Shown: positions 51,000 to 59,745, counted from the first letter of the stretch. The stretch: DNA of 64,000 nucleotides from Bradyrhizobium archetypum (GCF_013114835.1 NZ_JAAVLW010000009.1:124001-188000), one strand, 5' to 3'. Numbers and translations: made by a program. Notes: a model not told the origin generated them from the sequence alone.

Positions 51000-52055
51000 C
51001 TAGCGCAGGCTGGCGTTGATCTTTTCCAGCGCCGCCGAGCCGGGGCACAGATCCTTGCCTTCCAGCGTATTGAGCGGCGTCTCGACGGTGTCGAGATGGG
51101 CGTGCAGATCTTCCGCGTCCGGATCGACATAGAGCAATCCGGTGACCACCTGGCCCTTGGCGGCGTGCTTTTGCAGGAAGGTCATGGCCGCCAGCCGATC
51201 ATTGGCGTCATAGTCGGCGTCGATCTTGCGCAGCGCGAGCCGCGTGCCGTCATGCTGCTCTACCACCTGCACCGTGCCCGGCGCGTAATCGACCGTAATC
51301 GGGTCGCGGCCGGTCAGCACGTCGAGCCGGTTCACGGCGTCGTTATGCTCGCGGACATAATCGAAGCTCTTGGTTGAGCCGGCGTGATTGTTGAAGGCGA
51401 TGCAGGGGCTGATGACGTCGATGAAGGACGCGCCCTTGTGGCGAATCGCGGCCGCGATCAGCGGCACCAACTGGCTCTTGTCGCCGGAGAAGCTGCGCGC
51501 CACGAAGCTCGCGCCGAGCTGCAGCGCGATGGCGACCAGGTCGATGGCATTGTCGGTGTTCGTCACGCCCTTCTTGGATTTCGAGCCGCGGTCGGCGGTC
51601 GCCGAGAACTGGCCCTTGGTGAGGCCGTACACGCCGTTGTTCTCGACGATATAGGTCATGTTGACGCCGCGCCGGATCGAGTGCGCGAACTGGCCGAAGC
51701 CGATCGATGCACTGTCTCCGTCGCCGGACACGCCGAGATAGATCAGGTCGCGGTTGGCGAGGTTGGCGCCGGTCAGAACCGACGGCATGCGGCCGTGCAC
51801 GGAATTGAAGCCGTGCGAGTTGCCGAGGAAATAGTCAGGGGTCTTCGACGAGCAGCCGATGCCGGAAATCTTGGCCACCCGGTGCGGCTCGATCGACAGC
51901 TCGTAGCAGGCCTCGATGATCGAAGCGGTGATCGAGTCGTGGCCGCAGCCGGCGCACAGCGTCGAGATCTTGCCCTCGTAGTCGCGATGGGTATAGCCGA
52001 GCTCGTTCTTCTTCAGGCCGGGATGGTGAAACTTGGGTTTTGCAATGTAGGTCAT
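51000..52055 (-). CDS. korB: 2-oxoacid:ferredoxin oxidoreductase, beta subunit
   Basis: This 351-residue thiamine-diphosphate subunit has the motif LCAGCGHDSIT near the N-terminus and the ThDP/Mg site GVSGDGDSASIGFGQFAHSI followed by ENNGVYGLTKGQ. Size and features match the KorB subunit of 2-oxoglutarate:ferredoxin oxidoreductases of the Mycobacterium type. It makes acyl-CoA from a 2-oxoacid with reduction of ferredoxin. It overlaps korA by 4 nt. The 2-oxoglutarate specificity is inferred from overall resemblance. Confidence 0.9.
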   Translation of the reverse strand: MTYIAKPKFHHPGLKKNELGYTHRDYEGKISTLCAGCGHDSITASIIEACYELSIEPHRVAKISGIGCSSKTPDYFLGNSHGFNSVHGRMPSVLTGANLANRDLIYLGVSGDGDSASIGFGQFAHSIRRGVNMTYIVENNGVYGLTKGQFSATADRGSKSKKGVTNTDNAIDLVAIALQLGASFVARSFSGDKSQLVPLIAAAIRHKGASFIDVISPCIAFNNHAGSTKSFDYVREHNDAVNRLDVLTGRDPITVDYAPGTVQVVEQHDGTRLALRKIDADYDANDRLAAMTFLQKHAAKGQVVTGLLYVDPDAEDLHAHLDTVETPLNTLEGKDLCPGSAALEKINASLR

Positions 52056-53902
52056 GACACGGCCTTGCGGAGAGGGGTCACCTTCAGATGGTCCTGATGG
52101 TCGCCGATGGCATTGGCGATGAAGCGCGCGGTGATCGGGGTGCCGTCATAGTGCAGGATCGGCACCAGGCGGACCGGATCGATGCCGTTCTCGTTGACGA
52201 TCAACTGCCGCAACTGGGCGTCGCGGTTCTGCTCGACCACGTAAACGAAGTCATGGTCGGCGATGAAGCTCGCCACGCTGGAGTGGAACGGGAAGGCGCG
52301 GATGCGCATGCGGTCGAGCTGATGTCCGCGCGCTTCCAACAGGCCGATCGCCTCGTCCATCGCCGGCGAGGTCGAGCCGAAATAGATCACGCCGTATTTG
52401 GTCGGCTTGGCGGCGTTGGCCTGTAACGGCCGCGGCACCATGTCCTGGGCGGTCTCGAACTTGCGTACCAGCCGCTGCATGTTGTCGGCGTAGATGGCGC
52501 CTTCTTCCGAATAGCGCGCGTAGCGGTCACGCGAGGTGCCGCGGGTGAAGAATGAGCCCTTGGTCGGGTGCGTGCCCGGATAGGTGCGGTAGGGAATGCC
52601 GTCGCCGTCGACGTCGAGATAGCGGCCGAAATCGCGTCCCGGTTCGTCGAGCATTGCCGCCGTCATTACCTTGCCGCGGTCATATTGCCTGGCGTCGTCC
52701 CACTTCAGCGGGCGGCAGAGGCGGTGATTCATGCCGATGTCGAGATCGAGCATCAGAAAGATCATGGTCTGCAGCCGGTCGGCGAGATCGAACGATTGTG
52801 CTGCGAACTCGAACGCCTCGGCGGGGTCTTCCGGGAACAGCAGGATGTGCTTGGTGTCGCCATGCGACGCGTAGGCGCAGGCGATGATGTCGCATTGCTG
52901 GGTACGCGTCGGCATGCCGGTCGAGGGGCCGGCGCGCTGAATGTTCATGATCACGGCCGGAATTTCCGCGAAATAGGACAGGCCGATGAACTCCGTCATC
53001 AAGGAGATGCCGGGGCCGGAAGTGGCGGTGAAGGCCCGCGCACCATTCCAGGAGGCGCCGATCACGATGCCGATGGAGGCGAGCTCATCCTCGCCTTGCA
53101 CGATCGCGTATTTCGCCTTGCCGGTCTCGGGGTCGTGCCGCAGCTTCTTGCAGTGACTCGTGAAGGCCTCCGCCACCGACGACGACGGCGTGATCGGGTA
53201 CCAGGCGCAGACGGTGGCGCCGCCATAGACCGCGCCCAACGCCGCGGCGCTGTTGCCTTCCATGAAGATGCGGTCGCCGACCTTGTCGGACTTCTTCACC
53301 TGCAGCCCGATCGGGCATTTCAGGTTCTGCAGCGCCCAGTCACGGCCAAGATGCAGCGCGTGGATGTTCGATGACAGAAGCTTTTCCTTGCTCTTATACT
53401 GCTCGCCGATGAGCTGCTCGATCAGCTTCGGATCCATGTCGAGCAGCGCACAGAGCGCGCCGAGATAGATGATGTTCTTGAACAACTGCCGCTGGCGCGG
53501 GTCGGTGTAAGTCGAGTTGGTGATCGCAGTCAGCGGCACGCCGATCACGGTGATGTCGCTGCGAAACTTCGACGTCGGCATCGGCTTGGTCGAATCGTAG
53601 AACAGATAGCCGCCGGGCTCGATCGAGGCGACGTCCTTGTCCCAGGTCTGCGGGTTCATCGCCACCATCAGGTCGACGCCGCCGCGGGCGCCAAGATGGC
53701 CGGCTTCGGTGACACGCACCTCGTACCAGGTCGGCAGCCCCTGGATGTTGGAGGGGAAGATGTTGCGCGGCGAGACCGGCACGCCGTGGCGCAGGATCGA
53801 GCGCGCAAACAGCTCGTTGGCGCTCGCCGAACCCGAGCCGTTGACGTTGGCGAAACGGACGACGAAGTCGTTTACGCTGCTGATCGGGCTTTGGACTGAC
53901 AT
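52052..53902 (-). CDS. korA: 2-oxoacid:ferredoxin oxidoreductase, fused gamma-alpha subunit
   Basis: The subunit has 616 residues from ATG 53902 (MSVQSPISSVND); the frame continues upstream to 53986 inside the previous gene. The N-terminal gamma domain (about 1-190; FVVRFANVNGSGSASANELF) is fused to the alpha domain (EGNSAAALGAVYGG, YPITPSSSVAE), as in Mycobacterium KorA. With KorB it forms the catalytic complex. Its first 31 nt lie inside the 3' end of the flavoprotein gene, an unusually long overlap that suggests coupled translation. Confidence 0.9.
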   Translation of the reverse strand: MSVQSPISSVNDFVVRFANVNGSGSASANELFARSILRHGVPVSPRNIFPSNIQGLPTWYEVRVTEAGHLGARGGVDLMVAMNPQTWDKDVASIEPGGYLFYDSTKPMPTSKFRSDITVIGVPLTAITNSTYTDPRQRQLFKNIIYLGALCALLDMDPKLIEQLIGEQYKSKEKLLSSNIHALHLGRDWALQNLKCPIGLQVKKSDKVGDRIFMEGNSAAALGAVYGGATVCAWYPITPSSSVAEAFTSHCKKLRHDPETGKAKYAIVQGEDELASIGIVIGASWNGARAFTATSGPGISLMTEFIGLSYFAEIPAVIMNIQRAGPSTGMPTRTQQCDIIACAYASHGDTKHILLFPEDPAEAFEFAAQSFDLADRLQTMIFLMLDLDIGMNHRLCRPLKWDDARQYDRGKVMTAAMLDEPGRDFGRYLDVDGDGIPYRTYPGTHPTKGSFFTRGTSRDRYARYSEEGAIYADNMQRLVRKFETAQDMVPRPLQANAAKPTKYGVIYFGSTSPAMDEAIGLLEARGHQLDRMRIRAFPFHSSVASFIADHDFVYVVEQNRDAQLRQLIVNENGIDPVRLVPILHYDGTPITARFIANAIGDHQDHLKVTPLRKAVS

Positions 53903-55671
53903 GTTGATCCCGCGTGAGTCATATCGATGAGGTACTTCTGCATGTCCCAGGCGCCAGTCGGACAACGCTCGGCGCACAGCCCGCAATGCAGGCAGACGTC
54001 CTCGTCCTTTACCATGACGCGGCCGGTCTTGAGGCCCTCGGCGACATAGAGCGCCTGGTCGTGGTGCGGCGAAGGCGCTTTCAGCCGCTGCCGCAGGTCC
54101 TCTTCCTCACCATTCTGTGTGAACGTGATGCAGTCCATCGGGCAGATGTCGACGCAGGCATCGCATTCGATGCAGGCGGGCGCCGAGAATATCGTCTGTA
54201 CGTCGCAGTTCAGGCAGCGCTGCGCCTCGCCGAGCGCGAGCTTAACGTCATAGCCGAGCTCGACCTCGGCCTTGATGTCCTTCAGCGCGATCACCTTGTC
54301 GCGATGCGGCACCTTGTAGCGCTTGTCGCCGGAGATGTCGTTGTCGTAGCTCCACTCGTGGATGCCCATCTTCTGCGAGGTGATGCGCACTTCGGGAAGC
54401 GGACGTTCGCTGATGTCTTCGCCCGACAGCATCTTGTGGATCGACAATGCGGCGTCATGGCCATGCGCCACCGCCCAGATGATGTTCTTCGGGCCGAACG
54501 CCGCATCGCCGCCGAAGAAAACTTTCGGATTGGTCGAGGCGAACGTCTTGGGATCGACCCGCGGCATATTCCACTTGTCGAAGTCAATGCCGCAATCGCG
54601 CTCGATCCAGGGGAAGGCGTTCTCCTGGCCGACCGCCACCAGCACGTCGTCGCAGGGGATTGTCTGGTCCGGCTCGCCTGAAGCCACCAGGTTGCGGCGG
54701 CCCTTGGCGTCGTATTCGGCCTTCACCTTCTGGAAGGTGACGCCGATCAGCTTGCCGCCCACATGCTTGAATGCGATCGGCACCATGTAATTGAGGATCG
54801 GGATATCCTCATGAATGGCGTCTTCCTTTTCCCAGGGGCTCGCCTTCATCTCCTCGAAGCCGGAGCGCACGATCACCTTGACGTCCTCGCCGCCGAGCCG
54901 GCGTGCGGTGCGACAGCAATCCATCGCGGTGTTGCCGCCGCCGAGCACGATGACGCGGCGGCCGATCTTGTCGACATGGCCGAACGAAACCGATGCCAGC
55001 CATTCGATGCCAATATGGATGTTGGCGGCAGCTTCCTTGCGGCCGGGGATGTCGAGCTCGCGGCCGCGCGGCGCGCCGGAGCCGACAAAAATGGCGTCGT
55101 AATTTTCGGCGAGCAGCTTCTTCAGGCTGTCGATGCGATGGCCGCCCTTGAACTCGACGCCGAGGCCCAGGATGTAGCCGGTTTCCTCGTCGATCACGCT
55201 GTCGGGCAGGCGGAATTTTGGTATTTGACTCCGCATCATGCCGCCCGCCTTGGGGTCGGAATCGAACACGGTGCAATGATAGCCGAGCGGGGCGAGATCG
55301 CGCGCCACGGTGAGCGACGCGGGACCGCCGCCGACCAGCGCGATGCGCTTGCCGTTCTTCGCAACCGGCTTCGGCAGGCGGTGTCTGACGTCATCCTTGA
55401 AGTCGGCGGCAACGCGCTTCAGGCGGCAGATCGCGACCGGGTTTTCCTCGACGCGGCCGCGGCGGCACGCTGGTTCGCATGGACGATCGCAGGTGCGTCC
55501 CAGAATTCCGGGAAACACATTCGATTTCCAGTTGATCATATAGGCGTCGCTATAACGCCCCTCGGCAATCAATCGGATGTACTCGGGAACCGGCGTGTGT
55601 GCGGGGCAGGCCCATTGGCAATCGACCACCTTGTGAAAGTAGTCTGGCGCCGAGATGTCAGTCGGTTTCAT
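53872..55671 (-). CDS. Iron-sulfur flavoprotein, GltD-like NAD(P) oxidoreductase with ferredoxin domains
   Basis: This 599-residue protein has an N-terminal Cys-rich Fer4_20-like domain (CQWACPAHTPVPEYIRLI; CDRPCEPACRRG). Two Rossmann motifs follow, for FAD (ALVGGGPASLTVARDLA) and NAD(P) (VLGGGNTAMDCCRTARRLGG). Two C-terminal [4Fe-4S] motifs are CIECDACVDICPMDC and CLHCGLCAERCPTG. It resembles the glutamate synthase small subunit but has no large-subunit partner here. Its position ahead of korA and korB suggests that it carries electrons between the oxidoreductase or ferredoxin and NAD(P)H. That role is inferred. Confidence 0.87.
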   Translation of the reverse strand: MKPTDISAPDYFHKVVDCQWACPAHTPVPEYIRLIAEGRYSDAYMINWKSNVFPGILGRTCDRPCEPACRRGRVEENPVAICRLKRVAADFKDDVRHRLPKPVAKNGKRIALVGGGPASLTVARDLAPLGYHCTVFDSDPKAGGMMRSQIPKFRLPDSVIDEETGYILGLGVEFKGGHRIDSLKKLLAENYDAIFVGSGAPRGRELDIPGRKEAAANIHIGIEWLASVSFGHVDKIGRRVIVLGGGNTAMDCCRTARRLGGEDVKVIVRSGFEEMKASPWEKEDAIHEDIPILNYMVPIAFKHVGGKLIGVTFQKVKAEYDAKGRRNLVASGEPDQTIPCDDVLVAVGQENAFPWIERDCGIDFDKWNMPRVDPKTFASTNPKVFFGGDAAFGPKNIIWAVAHGHDAALSIHKMLSGEDISERPLPEVRITSQKMGIHEWSYDNDISGDKRYKVPHRDKVIALKDIKAEVELGYDVKLALGEAQRCLNCDVQTIFSAPACIECDACVDICPMDCITFTQNGEEEDLRQRLKAPSPHHDQALYVAEGLKTGRVMVKDEDVCLHCGLCAERCPTGAWDMQKYLIDMTHAGSTCQSKARSAA

Positions 55672-55724
55672 TCCTACCTTGTCCCGCGCCAGCCCTGAGA
55701 ACAGCGCGGCCTTATTTTGCCTGC

Positions 55725-55743
55725 GAACGCTTAGCGAGCGTTC
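55725..55743. promoter_or_regulatory. Inverted repeat upstream of the kor operon
   Basis: GAACGCT-TAGCG-AGCGTTC is a perfect 7-bp inverted repeat with a 5-nt centre, 53-72 bp upstream of the flavoprotein start. It could be an operator or a leader hairpin. The rest of 55672-55967 shows an AT-rich stretch but no gene. Confidence 0.4.
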
Positions 55744-55967
55744 TTGTGGTTTTTGAATTGGATCATAGGCTTATCTTATTAGAGCCATTCCAGATGCTGC
55801 ACAAAGGCAATTTTGCGCGATCTCCAGCTTTCAATTGCATGGAGAGGAGGACTTAGCGTCGCAGCATCCATGTGGCAGTGCAACATGTGCAGTGCAGTGT
55901 GCATTTTCAAACACCATGCGCGAAAGCGCATCATGCGGATCAATGTATGCAGGTGAAGCGAGGATGT

Positions 55968-57167
55968 TCAGATCAGTCGCAGGATTGCACCGGTCATCGC
56001 CAGCAGGACGACGACAATCCACGGCGGCAGCTTCCAGATCGTCAGCAGCAGGAAGCCGGCAAGCGCCACCGCAAAATCGCGCGGGCTAAGCACGGCACTG
56101 GTCCAGACCGGATTGTAGAGCGCGGCACCAAGGATGCCGACAACCGCCGCATTGGTGCCACGCATGGCGGCCTGCGCCGTGGGGCGCAGGCGCAGCGCGT
56201 CCCAGAACGGCAGCATGCCGTAGACCAGCAGCAGTCCCGGCAGCGACAAGGCGACAAGGGCAATCACCGCACCGGCGAGGCCGTTGGGGGCGGGGCCCGT
56301 GACGGCGCCAAGATAGGCCGCAAAGGTGAAGAGCGGTCCGGGCACGGCTTGCGCCATGCCGTAGCCGGCGAGGAAATCCGCATTGCTGACCCAGCCGGGC
56401 GTCACCACTTCGGCCTGCAATAGCGGCAGCACGACATGGCCGCCGCCGAACACCAGCGCGCCGGAACGATAGAACGCATCGAACAGCGCAAGCGCTTGGG
56501 ACCCTGTCCTTGCCGTTACCAGCGGCGTGACCAGAAACAGCAGTGCGAAGAGCACAAGTGCGGCGACGCCAAGCCGATGTGATACCGAGAAGTTGAGATG
56601 GCCGGTCGGCGCGGGCCCGTCTCCGCGGCACAGCCACAGCCCGGCCATCGCGCCCAGCACAATGGCGCCGATCTGGCCAAACGATCCACCGACGAACACC
56701 GTGATAACAACAGCGGCCAGCGCGATCGCCGCCCGTTCGCGGTCCGGCGTCAGGCTCTGGGCCATGCCCCAGATCGCCTGCGCCACGACAGCAACCGCGA
56801 CCAGCTTCAGGCCGTGAAGAATGCCTTCCGAAACCGGGCCGGTGAGGGTGGTGGCGCCGAGTGCGAAGGCGAACAGAATGATCGCCGACGGCATGGTGAA
56901 GGCGAGCCATGCTGCCAGGCCGCCAAGCAGGCCGTTGCCGCGCAAGATGCCGAGCGTGAAACCGACCTGGCTGGATGCAGGCCCCGGCAAGAACTGGCAA
57001 AGCGCAACAATATCGGCATAGCTGCTTTCGCTGAGCCACTTTCGGCGCTCCACGAATTCGGTCCTGAAGTAGCCGAGATGCGCGATCGGTCCGCCGAACG
57101 ATGTGAGGCCGAGCTTGAGAAAGGCGGTGAAAACCTCGGCGATAGTGCCCGCGGACTTTTCCGCCAT
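55968..57167 (-). CDS. chrA: Chromate transporter (ChrA, CHR family)
   Basis: This 399-residue inner-membrane protein of the long-chain CHR family has two homologous halves. The N-half motif FLKLGLTSFGGPIAHLGYF and CQFLPGPASSQVG are diagnostic, and the second half repeats GGGHVVLPLL and GMAQAVPGPLFTFAAYLG. ChrA exports chromate and is driven by the membrane potential; some members have other physiological substrates. No chrB regulator lies next to it, so its induction by chromate is uncertain. Confidence 0.93.
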   Translation of the reverse strand: MAEKSAGTIAEVFTAFLKLGLTSFGGPIAHLGYFRTEFVERRKWLSESSYADIVALCQFLPGPASSQVGFTLGILRGNGLLGGLAAWLAFTMPSAIILFAFALGATTLTGPVSEGILHGLKLVAVAVVAQAIWGMAQSLTPDRERAAIALAAVVITVFVGGSFGQIGAIVLGAMAGLWLCRGDGPAPTGHLNFSVSHRLGVAALVLFALLFLVTPLVTARTGSQALALFDAFYRSGALVFGGGHVVLPLLQAEVVTPGWVSNADFLAGYGMAQAVPGPLFTFAAYLGAVTGPAPNGLAGAVIALVALSLPGLLLVYGMLPFWDALRLRPTAQAAMRGTNAAVVGILGAALYNPVWTSAVLSPRDFAVALAGFLLLTIWKLPPWIVVVLLAMTGAILRLI

Positions 57168-57198
57168 GCATCAACTCCATTGACGGCTGAAGATAGCG

Positions 57199-57224
57199 GG
57201 AACCGGCAGGGTCACCAAGGGGTT
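57199..57224 (+). promoter_or_regulatory. EcfG-like promoter for a small hypothetical gene
   Basis: GGAAC (57199-57203), a 17-nt spacer and GGTT (57221-57224) match the EcfG pattern at all but one base, about 35 nt before the start codon at 57259. Confidence 0.5.
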
Positions 57225-57258
57225 GTTCGAAAGGCCTTTAGCAAAGGAGCAAATGCGC

Positions 57259-57474
57259 ATGACATCCTCAGCCGATCGGTCGCCGCAGCACCATACCCAG
57301 AAGATGAAGAAGCGCTTCCAGGAGAACATCGCACATTTGAGAGAGGACATCAGCAAAGTCGACGAACCGCAATTGAAAGCAATGTTCGAGACTTCGGCGG
57401 AAGTTCTGACCGGACTTGTTAAAGCCTTCGACGACTACGAGCAGAAGATCGAAGCCGCCTGGCGCAAGCACTAG
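57259..57474 (+). CDS. Small hypothetical protein, coiled-coil-like
   Basis: This 71-residue charged protein starts MTSSADRSPQHHTQKMKKRF. The remainder is a predicted amphipathic helix with many Glu and Lys (ISKVDEPQLKAMFETSAEVL; KAFDDYEQKIEAAWRKH). AAAGGAG at 57243-57249 lies 9 nt before ATG 57259 and 3 nt before an ATG at 57253; I use the second. It has no family I recognise. The upstream GGAAC-N17-GGTT motif suggests a general stress protein. Confidence 0.7.
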   Translation: MTSSADRSPQHHTQKMKKRFQENIAHLREDISKVDEPQLKAMFETSAEVLTGLVKAFDDYEQKIEAAWRKH

Positions 57475-57662
57475 CCCTGCGGAGCCGCTCCCGAGCAGTT
57501 CATGCCGGAACGCAAATCCCGGCCACTTGTTTATGCGATATCGCGTTAACAGCACCCTTCACCGGGTTTCTACGGAGCGACATCATCAGTTCCTGTTCCA
57601 TATCCCGATCAGGCCGCCAACCGCTCGCGTACTTCGCGTGCCGTCGGCGGCGGCGAGAAGGC

Positions 57663-58328
57663 CTAGCCGATATCGCTCTTTGCCAGGTCCCACATCAGCC
57701 GATAGATTCCGCTCGAGATGATCAGCGGCTTCAATGCGATATTGCCGCTGAAGCGTAGCATTGCCGCAGGTACTGCACCGACGTCCGTGGCGTCGATCAG
57801 CACGAACCAGTCGCCGGCGCCGGGATTGGGCGCGGAAGGATCGTCGGTGATCGGTTTCGACAGCGCCGGATCACTCTCGATCAAATGCAGTGAAATGATT
57901 CCGTCGAGTTGCGCGGGATCGAGCTGCTCGGCAAGCGCGGCGCGCAATTTATCCTCTCCGCCGACCGACGGACGCAGTCTGACGATGCCGAGCGCCGCGC
58001 CGCGGCCGGTGCCGCGGCTGATCGTGATGCGCGCCACCGCTCGGATCATGTTCTGGAAGCGGGCGATATTGGTCTTCGACCACGCCGTCTGGTTCGCCAG
58101 CGCGGTGCGATAGGTCGGGCTGTCCAGCACCTCGAAAGTCTCGGTGGAATAGAGGCTGAGATATTTTGGATTGCCGTCATGCGCGACATAGCGGCGGGCT
58201 TCGAGGAAACCGTCGATCGCGACGCGCTCCTCAAGATGTTCGCGATCGTACCAGCGGTTGAACTCGGGTTCGTGCGCAGCGTCGATGTTCATCGACGTCA
58301 GCAGCATGCCTTTTCCGGCGATCGGCAT
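57663..58328 (-). CDS. Dimeric alpha/beta-barrel (EthD-like) hypothetical protein
   Basis: This is a 221-residue cytoplasmic protein. The N-terminal segment (MNIDAAHEPEFNRWYDREHL, then EERVAIDGFLEARRYVA) resembles EthD/DUF4286-type dimeric ferredoxin-like barrels. A second copy of similar size appears to occupy the C-terminal half (ALGIVRLRPSV to the end), so the protein may be a two-domain fusion. Members of this fold include monooxygenases and degradative enzymes, but no catalytic residues can be assigned. It stands alone on the minus strand. Confidence 0.75.
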   Translation of the reverse strand: MPIAGKGMLLTSMNIDAAHEPEFNRWYDREHLEERVAIDGFLEARRYVAHDGNPKYLSLYSTETFEVLDSPTYRTALANQTAWSKTNIARFQNMIRAVARITISRGTGRGAALGIVRLRPSVGGEDKLRAALAEQLDPAQLDGIISLHLIESDPALSKPITDDPSAPNPGAGDWFVLIDATDVGAVPAAMLRFSGNIALKPLIISSGIYRLMWDLAKSDIG

Positions 58329-58376
58329 TTTCTTGTTTCCTAACTCGGTGGTGCTCAGATCTAGCGAGGCGAGACC

Positions 58377-58753
58377 CTAACGTGCTTTGAAATGTTGAAA
58401 CAAGGCATTCGTGGATTTGGGTTCAAACCTCCAGTCCGATGCGATGCATTCAAACGTATCGTCCCGAAAGTAGAACAGGAAATGCCGAGAGGACTCGCGC
58501 CATGCCGGCGCGATTTTGCTGTAGCGGCATTGGCCAAGATACAGCCCTCATCGTTGGTCGCTCCGAAACGACACCGCGAGCGGTCAAGAAAACGAATGAT
58601 GCCTTGGTCGTCAGGACCAAACTGCCGAAATTGAAAGGGGGTGAGAAAAAACTCGACGAGGATATCGGTGCCCGACACCGCGACCCGCGGATAGGATGCA
58701 TTGGGTTCTGCGTTCCAGCCCTCGTTGAGCCGATTGAAAGAGGGGTGGCTCAT
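58377..58753 (-). pseudogene. Hypothetical gene with a single-base frameshift
   Basis: The frame from ATG 58753 reads MSHPSFNRLNEGWNAEPNAS through GIIRFLDRSRCRFGATNDEG and then turns into unlikely sequence. One frame over, directly at that point, the sequence continues as YLGQCRYSKIAPAW, then HFLFYFRDDTFECIASDWRF, ending at a TAG at 58377. Restoring one G in GGCTGTAT (to GGCTGGTAT, near 58547) would give a continuous protein of about 126 residues with a Trp in DEGWYLGQ. It follows the peptidase gene by 5 nt. A sequencing error is possible. Confidence 0.65.
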
Positions 58754-58758
58754 AATCG

Positions 58759-59745
58759 CTATTTGCCAGTTCTGGAAGCCATGTCCGCAATCGCCTTCAT
58801 CACGGTGTCGCGAACGCCGGGATCGTACAGCGTATGGCCGGCGCCCTCGACGAAGCGGATTTCGGCCTCGCGCCACACGGCGGCAAGCGCGTGCGAGGTT
58901 GCCGGCGGGCACAGCAAATCGTAGCGGCCCTGCACGATGATGCCGGGAAGCCCCATGAGCCTGCCCGCGTCACGCAGCAGCTGGTTCGGCTGCATGAAAC
59001 AGTCATTGGCAAAATAATGCGCTTCCATGAACGGCGTCGCCGGCAGACCCCGCGATGAACTGAGGGCTGCCATATCAAGCCGCGTGCGGTTCGGCGTGTG
59101 TTCGGAAAGAATGCGCTCGGTCTCGCCCCATGCCCGTGCTGCAGGAATATTCACGTCGGGATTGGGATCGAGGATCCTGCGGAAATAAGCCTGCAGCGGC
59201 TCTGCGCGTTCGTCCTCCGGCAGCACGCTCATGAAGTCATCATAGAGCCCGGGATAAAACCGCGGCAGTGTGTCGAGAAAGCCGTTCTCGATTTCCTCGA
59301 TCGTGCCCAGAAAAGTGGCGCGCAGCAAGATGCCGCTGACACGGTCGGGGTGGGCCTGCGCGTAGGCCAGCGCCAGCGTCGCGCCCCAGGAGCCGCCGAC
59401 CACCATCCAACGCTCGAAGCCGAATTTCTCGCGGATCGCTTCCATATCCGCGATCAAATGCGGCAGCGTATTGGCTTCGCGGCCGCCCTTGGGGCGGCTG
59501 CGGCCGGAGCCGCGCTGGTCGAACAGCACCGCGTGGAAGCGTTCGGGGTCGAATAGCCGGCGATGGTCCGGCTGGCAGCCGCTGCCGGGCCCGCCGTGCA
59601 GATAGACCGCGGGAATGCCACCTGGCCGGCCGATGCTTTCGACATAGATGTCGTGACCGTCGCCGACCGCGACCTGCTCCGACGTCAGCGGCGCAAACGG
59701 ATCGGCGCGTTTGATGGATTTGCCGGCGTCGGCGTCAGGCGCCAT
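58759..59745 (-). CDS. pip: Proline iminopeptidase (S33 family)
   Basis: This 328-residue alpha/beta hydrolase cleaves N-terminal proline residues in its family. The oxyanion motif HGGPGSGCQPDH, DQRGSGRSRPKGG and the nucleophile elbow GGSWG (catalytic Ser) are visible, followed by the catalytic Asp region (QGRYDLLCPP) and His (EGAGHTLYDPG). No signal peptide is present. Its start overlaps the pqqE stop by 11 nt, so it is part of the PQQ operon. PQQ biosynthesis needs proteolysis of the cross-linked PqqA peptide, and no other peptidase is in this operon. Confidence 0.92.
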   Translation of the reverse strand: MAPDADAGKSIKRADPFAPLTSEQVAVGDGHDIYVESIGRPGGIPAVYLHGGPGSGCQPDHRRLFDPERFHAVLFDQRGSGRSRPKGGREANTLPHLIADMEAIREKFGFERWMVVGGSWGATLALAYAQAHPDRVSGILLRATFLGTIEEIENGFLDTLPRFYPGLYDDFMSVLPEDERAEPLQAYFRRILDPNPDVNIPAARAWGETERILSEHTPNRTRLDMAALSSSRGLPATPFMEAHYFANDCFMQPNQLLRDAGRLMGLPGIIVQGRYDLLCPPATSHALAAVWREAEIRFVEGAGHTLYDPGVRDTVMKAIADMASRTGK

